From: Pirellulaceae bacterium
Lineage (GTDB): Bacteria > Planctomycetota > Planctomycetia > Pirellulales > Thermoguttaceae
Reading direction: 5' to 3'
Assembly (NCBI GenBank): GCA_012744395.1
Contig: JAAYCB010000182.1
Coordinates: forward strand, 1-54,593
DNA: 54,593 nt
The notes under the pieces were generated by a model. That model made no database searches, was not told where the DNA came from, and saw only the letters and a program-made list of their open reading frames with translations. This document shows positions 18,366 to 26,606 of this stretch, one piece after another. The position numbers were made by a program, and so were the translations under genes. How positions within the stretch are numbered: the stretch's first letter is position 1; every line of letters starts with the position of its first letter.

Positions 18366-20720
18366 ATGAGCACGGACTTGGACCTCAGTTTCGTCAACCA
18401 GTGCGTCGAGCAGATCGGCCGCAACCGGGAGGCGGTGATTCCGATCCTCCAGGCGATCCAACAGCACTATCGCTACCTGCCGGCGGCGGCAATGGAGCGG
18501 GTCTGCCAACTGACCGAAATCACCCCCTCGTCGATCACCGGGGTCTCGACCTTCTACACGCAGTTCCGGCATCATCCGGTCGGGCAGCATATCATCAGCG
18601 TCTGTCATGGCACGGCGTGCCACGTGAAGGGCTCCGGATTGGTCCAGGATGCCTTGGAGTATCAGCTGGGGATCTCGGGAAATGGGCAGGACACCGACGC
18701 CCAGGGCCTGTTTACGTTGGAGAAAGTGGCTTGCCTGGGCTGCTGCACGCTGGCTCCCGTGGTGCAAATCGACCAGGTTCCCTACGGCCACGTGTCTCCC
18801 GCGCGCGTGCCGGGGATTCTCGACGACTTCCTCAAGCACGGCAAGCAGAGCGAAATCCAGATGCGCCGCCGGGAAGGCGAACGCCCAGCCGATGTGGGCG
18901 AAGTGCGGGTGGGGATGGGCTCCTGCTGCCAGGCCCAGGGGAGCAGCGGCGTCTACCATGCAATCGGCCGGGCGCTGGAGCAGAGCGGCGCTGCGGCGGT
19001 CGTCAAACGCGTCGGCTGCGTCGGCATGTGCCACCAGACGCCGATGGTCGAGATCGTCACGCCCGAGGGCCCTTCGCGATTCTTCTCCAAGGTCACTGCC
19101 GACGAGGCGGAAGAGATCGTGCTCGACCATTTTCAGCCGAAAGGGCGGATTCGCCGGTTCAGCCGGGCCGCCGCCCGCTGGCTCGACCGCTGGATCAGCG
19201 ACGAGGCCGGCCGGCCGGTGGAACGCCGGGCGCTCGATATCGCCCAGGGGCCGGCGTGTGCCTTCCTCCGCCACCAGATCCACCTGGCAACCGAAGGCAA
19301 CCCGTCCGCCGATCCGACCGACCTGGACGAGTATCTCCGCCAGGAGGGGTTCGAGGCGCTGCGCAAGTGCCTGGCTGAGATGCAGCCGGAGGAGCTGATC
19401 GAGGTGATTCGCGCAAGCGGCTTGCGCGGCCGCGGCGGCGCCGGGTTTCCCACCGGCAGGAAATGGGCCAAGGTCCGGGAAACGGCCGGCGAGAAGAAGT
19501 ATGTTGTCTGCAACGGCGACGAGGGCGACCCGGGGGCGTTCATGGACCGCATGCTGCTGGAGAGCTGCCCTTACCGGGTGATCGAGGGAATGACGATTGC
19601 CGCCCGTGCTGTGGGGGCGGATGAAGGGGTGTTCTACATCCGCGCCGAGTATCCCCTGGCGGTGCGGCGGGTCCGCGAAGCGCTGGATGAATGCCGCCAG
19701 CGGAACCTTCTCGGCGGCGACATCCTGGGGACCGGCTTCCGCTTCGAGATCTCCGTCAAGGAAGGCGCCGGCGCGTTCGTCTGCGGCGAGGAGACCGCGC
19801 TGCTTGCCTCGCTGGAAGGAAAACGGGGCATGCCCCGGCTCCGGCCGCCCTTTCCGGCCGAAAGCGGCTACCAGCAGAAGCCGACGCTGGTCAACAATGT
19901 CGAGAGTCTCGCGCTGGTGCCCTGGATCTTCCGCAACGGCGCGGAGCGGTTCGCCGCCTTGGGGACACCCACAAGCAAAGGCACGAAGGTCTTCGCCCTG
20001 GCCGGCAAGGTCCGCCGCGGCGGGCTGATCGAAGTCCCGATGGGGATCAGCGTCCGGCAAATCGTCGAAGAGATCGGCGGCGGGGTGGCCGAGGGCCGCC
20101 GATTCAAGGCCGTCCAGGTCGGTGGGCCGTCGGGCGGATGCGTGCCGGCGGACCTGGCCGATCTACCGATCGATTTCGAGGCCCTCTCCCGCGTCGGCGC
20201 GATCATGGGCTCCGGCGGCCTGGTGGTCCTCGACGACAGGGACTGCATGGTCGACATCGCGCGCTACTTTCTCCGCTTCACCCAGGACCAGTCGTGCGGC
20301 AAGTGCACCCTCTGCCGGATCGGCACCCGCCGGATGCTCGATATCCTCGATCGGATCTGCGCGGGGCAGGGGAGGCGCGGCGACCTGGAGGAACTGGAGA
20401 GCCTGGCGCGCGCCGTCCGCGCGGGAAGCATCTGCGGGCTGGGCAAAACGGCTCCCAATCCGGTGCTCTCCACGCTCCAGTATTTTCGCGATGAATACGC
20501 GGCCCACCTGGAGGGCCGCTGCCCGGCCGGCAAATGCCAGGACCTGATCGCGTACAAGATCGATGATCGCTGCATTGGCTGCACGCTCTGCGCGCAGCAT
20601 TGCCCGGTGAATGCCATTCCCTTGACGCCCTACAAGAAGCACACGATTGACGACCAGCTCTGCACCCGCTGCGACACGTGCCGCAACGTCTGTCCCACCG
20701 GCGCCGTCTACGTCGAGTAA
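18366..20720 (+). CDS. Fused NuoE-NuoF-like NADH-oxidising iron-sulfur flavoprotein with C-terminal ferredoxin
   Basis: This 784-residue protein has these domains in order. (1) NuoE/HydC-like thioredoxin-fold [2Fe-2S] domain, residues 1-160, ligands C80, C85, C123, C127. (2) A second thioredoxin-like Fe-S domain, about 180-260, with C187/C188, C218, C222. (3) NuoF core with FMN/NADH motifs GRGGAGFPTG (355-364) and NGDEGDPGAFMDR (383-395) and the N3 cluster C644-C647-C650 plus C690. (4) A C-terminal two-cluster ferredoxin, C736-C746 and C766-C776. The C-terminal ferredoxin and the extra [2Fe-2S] domain are features of HydB/HndC/Bfu-type subunits, not of complex I. GAAGG lies 8 bases before the chosen ATG; a GTG 15 bases earlier is possible. 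The protein would be cytoplasmic and oxidise or reduce NAD(H). Confidence 0.88.
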   Translation: MSTDLDLSFVNQCVEQIGRNREAVIPILQAIQQHYRYLPAAAMERVCQLTEITPSSITGVSTFYTQFRHHPVGQHIISVCHGTACHVKGSGLVQDALEYQLGISGNGQDTDAQGLFTLEKVACLGCCTLAPVVQIDQVPYGHVSPARVPGILDDFLKHGKQSEIQMRRREGERPADVGEVRVGMGSCCQAQGSSGVYHAIGRALEQSGAAAVVKRVGCVGMCHQTPMVEIVTPEGPSRFFSKVTADEAEEIVLDHFQPKGRIRRFSRAAARWLDRWISDEAGRPVERRALDIAQGPACAFLRHQIHLATEGNPSADPTDLDEYLRQEGFEALRKCLAEMQPEELIEVIRASGLRGRGGAGFPTGRKWAKVRETAGEKKYVVCNGDEGDPGAFMDRMLLESCPYRVIEGMTIAARAVGADEGVFYIRAEYPLAVRRVREALDECRQRNLLGGDILGTGFRFEISVKEGAGAFVCGEETALLASLEGKRGMPRLRPPFPAESGYQQKPTLVNNVESLALVPWIFRNGAERFAALGTPTSKGTKVFALAGKVRRGGLIEVPMGISVRQIVEEIGGGVAEGRRFKAVQVGGPSGGCVPADLADLPIDFEALSRVGAIMGSGGLVVLDDRDCMVDIARYFLRFTQDQSCGKCTLCRIGTRRMLDILDRICAGQGRRGDLEELESLARAVRAGSICGLGKTAPNPVLSTLQYFRDEYAAHLEGRCPAGKCQDLIAYKIDDRCIGCTLCAQHCPVNAIPLTPYKKHTIDDQLCTRCDTCRNVCPTGAVYVE

Positions 20721-20759
20721 CCTGCCGCCCCTTGCGGGCGGGCCCCCAATCATACCGCC

Positions 20760-22340
20760 ATGCCAAGCATCACGATCGACCAACGCGAAGTGGTCGTGCC
20801 CGAGGGCGCGACGATTCTCGATGCCGCCCGAACGATCGGCCTGGAGATTCCCACGCTCTGCCATCTGAAGGGCTACACGCCTTCCACGTCCTGCCTTGTC
20901 TGCATCGTCAAGGTGGGTGGGCGGCTGGTGCCTTCCTGCGCGACGGTGGCGGTCGAAGGGATGCGGGTGGAGAGCGAGACCGAGGAAGTCCATCAGGTGC
21001 GGCGAACGACCTTGGAGCTGCTGCTCAGCGACCATGTGGGCGATTGCCTGGCCCCCTGCCATTTCGCCTGCCCCGCCCACATGGACATCCCCTTGATGCT
21101 CCGCCAGATCAGCAGCGAAAACCTCCGCGAGGCGATTGCCACGATCAAGCAAGCCATCGCGCTTCCCGCCGTCCTTGGCCGGGTCTGCCCGAAACCCTGC
21201 GAAAAAGGCTGCCGGCGGAGCGGGGCCGACGGGGCGGTGGCGATCTGCGACCTGAAGCGCTTTGTCGCCGACCAGGATCTTGCATCGCCGCAACCCTATC
21301 TGCCAGACCGGCCGCCCGAGACGGGCCGGAGCGTGGCCGTCGTCGGCGCCGGTCCGACCGGTCTTTCCGCGGCCTACTACCTGCGGCGGGAGGGGCACCA
21401 GGTGGTGATCTACGAACAGGAGTCCCAATTGGGCGGCCGGCTGCGGCGTGAATTCGGGGCCGAGGCATTGCCCCCCGACGTGCTCGACGCCGAGATCGCC
21501 ACAATCACCGCATTCGGGATCGAGACGCGACTGGGAATGCGGTTCGGTCGCGACCTGGTGCTCGAAGGGCTGCTCGAGCGGCACGATGCCGTGCTGATCG
21601 CTTGCGGAGCGGTTGGCAGCGGAACGGTCGAAAGCTGGCAATTGGTGGCCACCCCGCGGGGCATTGGCGTTGAGAAGGAGACCTATGCGACAAGCCGCCG
21701 CGGGGTGTTCGCCGCGGGCAACGCGGTTCGCGCCAAAGGGCTCGTCGTGCGGAGCGTCGCCGATGGGAAGGAGGCCGCCGCGGCGATTGGACGATTCCTC
21801 GCGGGAAGGGACGTGGCGGAGGCACCGAAGGCTTTCTCCTCACGAATCGGTAAGCTGACGGCGGAGGAGCTGGCAGCCTTCGCCGCCGGCGGAGACACGC
21901 GCCCGCGTCAAGACCCCTCTTCCAAGGCCGCCGGGTTCGAGCCGACGCTCGCCGTCGAGCAGGCCGGGCGCTGCCTGCATTGCGATTGCCGGGCGCTCCA
22001 CACCTGCAAGCTCAAGCGGTACGCCGAGATGTACGGCGCCGATCCGAATCGTTACAAGGGCGAGCGGGCCGTATTTCAGCAGGACCTGCGGCATTCGATG
22101 GTCATCTATGAGCCGGGAAAGTGTATCAATTGCGGGCTCTGCATCGAGATCGCCACGTTGGCCGGCGAGCCGCTTGGCCTGACATTCATCGGACGCGGTT
22201 TCGATGTCCGGGTGGGGGTGCCGTTTGACCGCTCGATGGCGGAAGCGCTTGGCAAGGTGGCCGAAAAGTGCATTGAAGCCTGCCCGACCGCCGCCCTCTC
22301 AATGCGGGACAGTCACGGTCCGTGCAGGTGCAATGCCTGA
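20760..22340 (+). CDS. 2Fe-2S / FAD / 4Fe-4S protein, GltD-like but lacking the NAD(P)H domain
   Basis: The 526-residue protein has these parts. (1) An N-terminal NuoG/HydA-type [2Fe-2S] domain with C34, C45, C48, C60. (2) The Fe-S/helical domain that precedes GltD-type flavoproteins, with C96, C100, C104, C143, C147, C151. (3) A FAD fold with GAGPTGLSAAYYL (196-208) and, at the far end, RGVFAAGNAVRAKGLVV (314-330). (4) A C-terminal ferredoxin-like part with CLHCDC (405-410), CINCGLC (455-461) and CIEACP (504-509). Only about 30 residues separate DAVLIACGA from RGVFAAGN, where GltD and NfnB have a full NAD(P)H-binding Rossmann domain; that domain is absent. It starts 39 bp after the NuoEF fusion and probably forms a complex with it. 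Confidence 0.85.
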   Translation: MPSITIDQREVVVPEGATILDAARTIGLEIPTLCHLKGYTPSTSCLVCIVKVGGRLVPSCATVAVEGMRVESETEEVHQVRRTTLELLLSDHVGDCLAPCHFACPAHMDIPLMLRQISSENLREAIATIKQAIALPAVLGRVCPKPCEKGCRRSGADGAVAICDLKRFVADQDLASPQPYLPDRPPETGRSVAVVGAGPTGLSAAYYLRREGHQVVIYEQESQLGGRLRREFGAEALPPDVLDAEIATITAFGIETRLGMRFGRDLVLEGLLERHDAVLIACGAVGSGTVESWQLVATPRGIGVEKETYATSRRGVFAAGNAVRAKGLVVRSVADGKEAAAAIGRFLAGRDVAEAPKAFSSRIGKLTAEELAAFAAGGDTRPRQDPSSKAAGFEPTLAVEQAGRCLHCDCRALHTCKLKRYAEMYGADPNRYKGERAVFQQDLRHSMVIYEPGKCINCGLCIEIATLAGEPLGLTFIGRGFDVRVGVPFDRSMAEALGKVAEKCIEACPTAALSMRDSHGPCRCNA

Positions 22341-22588
22341 AACCGATCTGACTGCACCCCCTCTTTGTGCGGGCGCGACGGATCCAGGCTCGCGCGGTCA
22401 GGTCTTCTTAAAAGTTGCAGATTCACAGGATCATCCGGAAAAGGCGTGGGAACCGCGCGCGGCGGATCATTGCCATTGGGAGCGTCTCGGCAAACAGCCG
22501 ATAAAAAGGGCAGGTAGGGGTGCGCGGGATTTGCCGGATGAGACGCCCCCAATGGAATGCTGATCTGTCGCGAATGGAAGCGCCCGGC

Positions 22589-23860
22589 ATGAAGAAGATA
22601 TGTTCCGTGATTTCGGCAGTCTCCGTCGCCGTGATCTGGTCCGGGGCCGCGCGGGGGGAGACGCTCGAACAGGCGTGGACCACCGCGCTGGCGGTCGATC
22701 AGCGGATTGCCGCCAGTTCCGACCAGATTCAGGCGGCCGAGTGCACGACGTCGGCCGCGGTGCGGTCGCGGGTCCCGTCGATCAAAAACACGACTGGCTA
22801 CACTTCCTTGACCGACAGTCCGAGTTTCGCCTTCGGCGGAATGGGCGTGACGATTCTGGACCAGGACTTCGTGGCCAGCGCCACGATGGCCCAGGTGCCG
22901 ATCTACACCGGCGGCGCGATCAGCAGCGCGGTGAATGCCGCGTCGGCGCAGGCCAATGCGACCCGGCATAACCACCGGAAGACGATTCTCGACGTGAAAC
23001 TCGAAGTGGCGATTGCCTACACGACCGTTCTCCGGGCGCAGAAAGCCGTCGAGACCGCCCAGGCCAACGAGGAGAGTCTGCGGGCCCACGAGAAAGTCAT
23101 CCGCACGCTGCTCGAACGCGGCCAGGTGCCGCAGAACGATCTGCTGGCCGCCGAGGTGGCGCTGGCCGACGCCGTGCAGAAAGGGCTCCAGGCCCAGAAT
23201 GCCCTGGCAATCAGCCGGGCGAACTACAACCGCCTCGCGGGCCGGATGCTCCACGAACCGGTCGACCTGGCGGAGCTTTCGCTGTCGCCGATGGCTGGCC
23301 AGCTGGAACCGCTGATCCAACGGGCGCTGGCCACTCGGCCGGAACTGAACGTGCTCGCATGCCAGGCGGAAGCCCTCCGCCACCAGGCCGAGAGCACCAG
23401 CGCCGCAACGCGGCCGCACGTGGGCGCCCAGGGAGGCTACGTGTTTTTCGAGTCGCCGGCGGTGGACCCCAACAGCTATGGCGCCGTGATGCTCAACCTG
23501 GAGTGGAAGCCGTTTGACGGAGGCGTGACGCGGTCGAAAAGCAACTCGATCCTTCACAACGCCAATTCCGTCTCGCGGATGCGACAGAATCTCCAGTCGG
23601 TGGTCCGCTTCGAAGTCCAGAACGCCTGGCTCACCGAGCAGGAGACCCGCAAGCGGATCGACGTCACGTCCAAGGCCATCTCCCAGGCCGAGGAGAATCT
23701 GCGGGCGGCTAAGATCCGCTTCCAGAACGGCGCCGCCATCAATACGGAAGTCCTCGACGCCGAGACCCTCCGCACCAAGTCGTACGACAACTACTACAAC
23801 GCCATCTACGACGCCGTGCTCGCCACGTTCAAGCTCCAGCGAGCCGTCGGCACGCTCTGA
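22589..23860 (+). CDS. TolC-family outer-membrane efflux protein
   Basis: The 423-residue protein has a signal peptide ([19 protein letters not shown], cleaved near ARG/E). A TolC-like fold follows: two repeats of long amphipathic helices ([20 protein letters not shown] and [18 protein letters not shown]) and the usual [13 protein letters not shown] pattern. TolC proteins form trimeric outer-membrane ducts for RND or ABC exporters. No inner-membrane pump or adaptor lies beside it here. The ATG preceded by GGAAG was chosen over earlier in-frame ATGs because it gives a clean signal peptide. Only about 10 bp beyond its stop, the antisense strand holds the severed end of a restriction gene. Confidence 0.85.
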   Translation: MKKICSVISAVSVAVIWSGAARGETLEQAWTTALAVDQRIAASSDQIQAAECTTSAAVRSRVPSIKNTTGYTSLTDSPSFAFGGMGVTILDQDFVASATMAQVPIYTGGAISSAVNAASAQANATRHNHRKTILDVKLEVAIAYTTVLRAQKAVETAQANEESLRAHEKVIRTLLERGQVPQNDLLAAEVALADAVQKGLQAQNALAISRANYNRLAGRMLHEPVDLAELSLSPMAGQLEPLIQRALATRPELNVLACQAEALRHQAESTSAATRPHVGAQGGYVFFESPAVDPNSYGAVMLNLEWKPFDGGVTRSKSNSILHNANSVSRMRQNLQSVVRFEVQNAWLTEQETRKRIDVTSKAISQAEENLRAAKIRFQNGAAINTEVLDAETLRTKSYDNYYNAIYDAVLATFKLQRAVGTL

Positions 23861-23867
23861 GGCGGAG

Positions 23868-24021
23868 TTTTCATATTCTTTCCGGCTGTCACACCTGCAC
23901 GCTCGCCTTGATCCGCATTTCCGCTGTCAAGCTGTCTCTGGCGAGCCGCTTCACGGGTTCTCCAGAATTCTTTGACCGCCTGGTGCGCCCTGGGTCGGTA
24001 ATTCGCTAAGTCAACACCCAT
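23868..24021 (-). pseudogene. PaeR7I/XhoI-family restriction endonuclease, N-terminal remnant
   Basis: The first ~50 codons read [20 protein letters not shown], then a stretch ending [14 protein letters not shown], which matches the start of PaeR7I-type type II endonucleases. These normally continue with DGF and a catalytic domain of about 200 more residues. Beyond the second methionine the frame runs into the antisense of the TolC gene, so the catalytic part is gone. The remnant follows the methyltransferase stop by 6 bp with a GAGG-type ribosome site, the arrangement expected of an intact methyltransferase-endonuclease operon. Confidence 0.75.
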
Positions 24022-24027
24022 CGCCTC

Positions 24028-25725
24028 TTATGCCCCATCCCCGGTGATCATCTTCCGCTCGCGCGGACTCAGATCGTAAAGGTCAAACACGGCCCTGTTA
24101 CACGCCGCGGACCGTCCTGCGCCGACGGACTTGACCAAGGCGTCGCGCTCTCTTTTCGGAACGTCCCGCCATCGCGGAAGCCTGATGCGCCTTAAATACT
24201 GGGCCTGAAAGCGAAGGTAGCCCCCCCGCATCTGGGTTGAGTACGAGGAAACGAAGAGGTGAGCGATTCCCGACACCAGGACGGCCTGAAGGGCCCTCAA
24301 GTCCCATTCATCGGAGGTGATATAATACAGGTTGTGATGCGGATAGAATCGTCCGTCTTCATAAACGACGTGGGCTGTGCCCTTAATGTCTGGAATCAGC
24401 AGCTTCGGCTGGTAGGTAAGGTGTTCGTGAATGCGGTCGATCGTGCGATACCATCCACGCGGGTTCTTCTTGGCGCAGTTTCGCGAGCGGATGACGTTTG
24501 CGTGCGTCTCCAGATATCCTGCCAGCTTCGGAAACCGGCGCAGATCAACGAGCGTCCCGTCCCGGTTGAATGGGTTGATGACACCGAACCCTTGCCACTG
24601 GACAGTGCCGTTCTGGATGTCCGCAGTCCTGACAAGAGGCAGCTTGCGGCTGGTCTCTACATCGAGCGAATCGAATCGGCCGATGAACACCTTGTCCGCG
24701 CCGGTTGCCACCCCGATCCCGACTTTGCAGCCGACCTCCTCCAAGAGAGGAAACTGCGATTCGAGCTTTCGCACTAGGGCAAGCTGGTCGAGGGAATCGA
24801 GTATCCATGGTTCGCGCCCGTTGGCGACCCCGCGGATTTCGACGACGTCGCTATTTCGAGGAGCGTCCTTCGCGACGATTGCCTGAGAGATTCTTGCCAG
24901 CTCTTCGGGGGCAATCCTGGGGCGGTGGGCGATGCGTGTGGGCCCCGGCGGTTCCCGGCGTATGATGGTCACGGCGGTGTAGGCGGTCACGTCCGAATGA
25001 AACGCCGGCGTGTCGACCATATCGATGTAGCCGGCAAGATGGTATTCACGCGAGACGAGTTCGCGAAGCGGCCCACCGTATCGATTCTTCATCCAGCGGT
25101 CGGAACAGATGAACCCGAGAGTTCCGCCGGGCTCCAGACGCCGCAAGCATCGTTCCATGAATGGGACGTAGACATCCGCCCTGTCGTAGAGCGTGGTGTA
25201 CCGGGATCGGTACTCTCGCAACAGAACATCCGGGATTAACTCTTGCCTGACGTAGGGCGGATTACCGACGGCATGTGTAAATTTCCAAGGCAGGTCCGCG
25301 AGCAGAAAATCTCCGTGGATGATCCACGATTGAAGAATCTCCGCGGCGCCGCGTTTTGTGATGCCGTGAGAAGCGAGCACCTCGGCGATTCGTGTTCTTG
25401 TGCGCTGGATGCTGTCAGGGTGAATCTCAACGGCTCGAATCGCACTGGACAGGCAGTGCACTGCATCCGATGGCTTCCCGTGAGATATGTAGGCCGCCAG
25501 CAGCCGTTCAACCACGGGCAGAAGAAAATCGCCATTGCCGAAGGAAGGCTCGAGGATTCGGAACTGGTAGAGGGGCAGATCTTGCGTGTAGCCAGCCAGA
25601 TCGAGAATGAACTCGACTACTTCGCGACGCGTGAAAACCGCGCCTCGGTCCTCCGCGTTGCCAGCGGCCAGAGCTTCGACGGCGTCCGAAAAGTCGATGA
25701 TCGGCAGCAATCCCTGTCGTGCCAC
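24028..25725 (-). CDS. Adenine-specific DNA methyltransferase, Eco57I/TaqI-like (orphaned)
   Basis: The 565-residue protein has the SAM-binding motif I as [14 protein letters not shown] (57-70) and the N6-adenine catalytic motif NPPYVR (155-160). A long C-terminal target-recognition region follows ([38 protein letters not shown]), typical of Eco57I/TaqI-class gamma methyltransferases. In this family the gene usually pairs with a PaeR7I/XhoI endonuclease that cuts CTCGAG; the pair is severed here, so the enzyme is now a solitary methylase. By eye, its base composition is less GC-rich than that of the genes around it, consistent with transfer. CTCGAG methylation is an inference from the partner family. 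Confidence 0.85.
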   Translation of the reverse strand: MARQGLLPIIDFSDAVEALAAGNAEDRGAVFTRREVVEFILDLAGYTQDLPLYQFRILEPSFGNGDFLLPVVERLLAAYISHGKPSDAVHCLSSAIRAVEIHPDSIQRTRTRIAEVLASHGITKRGAAEILQSWIIHGDFLLADLPWKFTHAVGNPPYVRQELIPDVLLREYRSRYTTLYDRADVYVPFMERCLRRLEPGGTLGFICSDRWMKNRYGGPLRELVSREYHLAGYIDMVDTPAFHSDVTAYTAVTIIRREPPGPTRIAHRPRIAPEELARISQAIVAKDAPRNSDVVEIRGVANGREPWILDSLDQLALVRKLESQFPLLEEVGCKVGIGVATGADKVFIGRFDSLDVETSRKLPLVRTADIQNGTVQWQGFGVINPFNRDGTLVDLRRFPKLAGYLETHANVIRSRNCAKKNPRGWYRTIDRIHEHLTYQPKLLIPDIKGTAHVVYEDGRFYPHHNLYYITSDEWDLRALQAVLVSGIAHLFVSSYSTQMRGGYLRFQAQYLRRIRLPRWRDVPKRERDALVKSVGAGRSAACNRAVFDLYDLSPRERKMITGDGA

Positions 25726-25890
25726 TGGTCCCTCGGATTTGTGTGATCATTTCCCTTTCGAGCGTGCCAACATTCGAATCGCCTCGGCTGGCGCATTATA
25801 CAGCCTACTCCGTTCACGTGAAAGCCGCCCGACAACGCAGCTCGGCTCGAATCACCCGTTCGACTGAGAACTCCGGGAAACGGCGCGACA

Positions 25891-26310
25891 TCAGCGCTGA
25901 AACTGCTGGCACCAGTAGATCGTGCCGCCGGCGCTCTGATAGGCCGCCACGCCGATCCGCCGGTAGCCGCGGTTGAGAATGTTCGCGCGGTGGCCCGATG
26001 AGCGCATCCATCCGCCGATCGCGGACTCCGTCGTGGGGTAACCCATGGCAATGTTTTCAGCGATCCCAATCCGGTTATGCTGGAGCAGGCGGCGGCGGGC
26101 CATCCAGATCGCATGGGTCCGAGCGGTCCGTACCAGGTTTGCGTCGACCGCGAGGGCGGGCAGTCCATAGCGCGCCCGCTGGGCGTTGGTCTGATCGACG
26201 ATCGCCTTCTCGATGGCGATCAACTCGAACTTCGTCGTGGCGTCGGGCGCAGCGTCTGTCGTTCCTTCGGCGGCGATCAGCAGAGTGCAGGCGAGAATCT
26301 GAGCGAGCAT
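25891..26310 (-). CDS. CAP/SCP-domain secreted protein (YkwD-like)
   Basis: The 139-residue protein has a short signal peptide (LAQILACTLLIAAEG) and a compact CAP domain: TNAQRARYGLPALAVD, AIWMARRRLLQHN, ENIAMGYPTTESAI, WMRSSGHRANILN and a WCQQF ending. The His and Glu residues of the CAP pocket are present (HN, ENIA, SGHRANIL). Bacterial CAP proteins are extracellular and of unclear function. GGGAGG 5 bases before the ATG decides the start; longer frames have no ribosome site. The 165 bp between it and the methyltransferase start hold nothing recognised. Confidence 0.82.
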   Translation of the reverse strand: MLAQILACTLLIAAEGTTDAAPDATTKFELIAIEKAIVDQTNAQRARYGLPALAVDANLVRTARTHAIWMARRRLLQHNRIGIAENIAMGYPTTESAIGGWMRSSGHRANILNRGYRRIGVAAYQSAGGTIYWCQQFQR

Positions 26311-26606
26311 TGGACCTCCCCGGTCATGACTAGGGTCGCGAGACTTCCGTGGCGAATTTCCGTGAACCGTTCCGTTGGCTCCCGGATGCTGCCCAAAGTA
26401 ACGGCGCCGTGCCAAGCTGGCCTGCTTTGGCAAGCACGGCAACCTGGGAGGGAACATCGCAATCCGCCGTCATTCCAGGCTCGCCTCTAAAAAACCTGGA
26501 ACGGTCCCCTCCCGCGTTAAGGTGGGTGTCCTGCAAAGGATTTGCGGGCAGTCTTCCTAGGATAATGGCCCCTGCGGCGATTACAAGGTGGGGCACGGTG
26601 GTTTTT

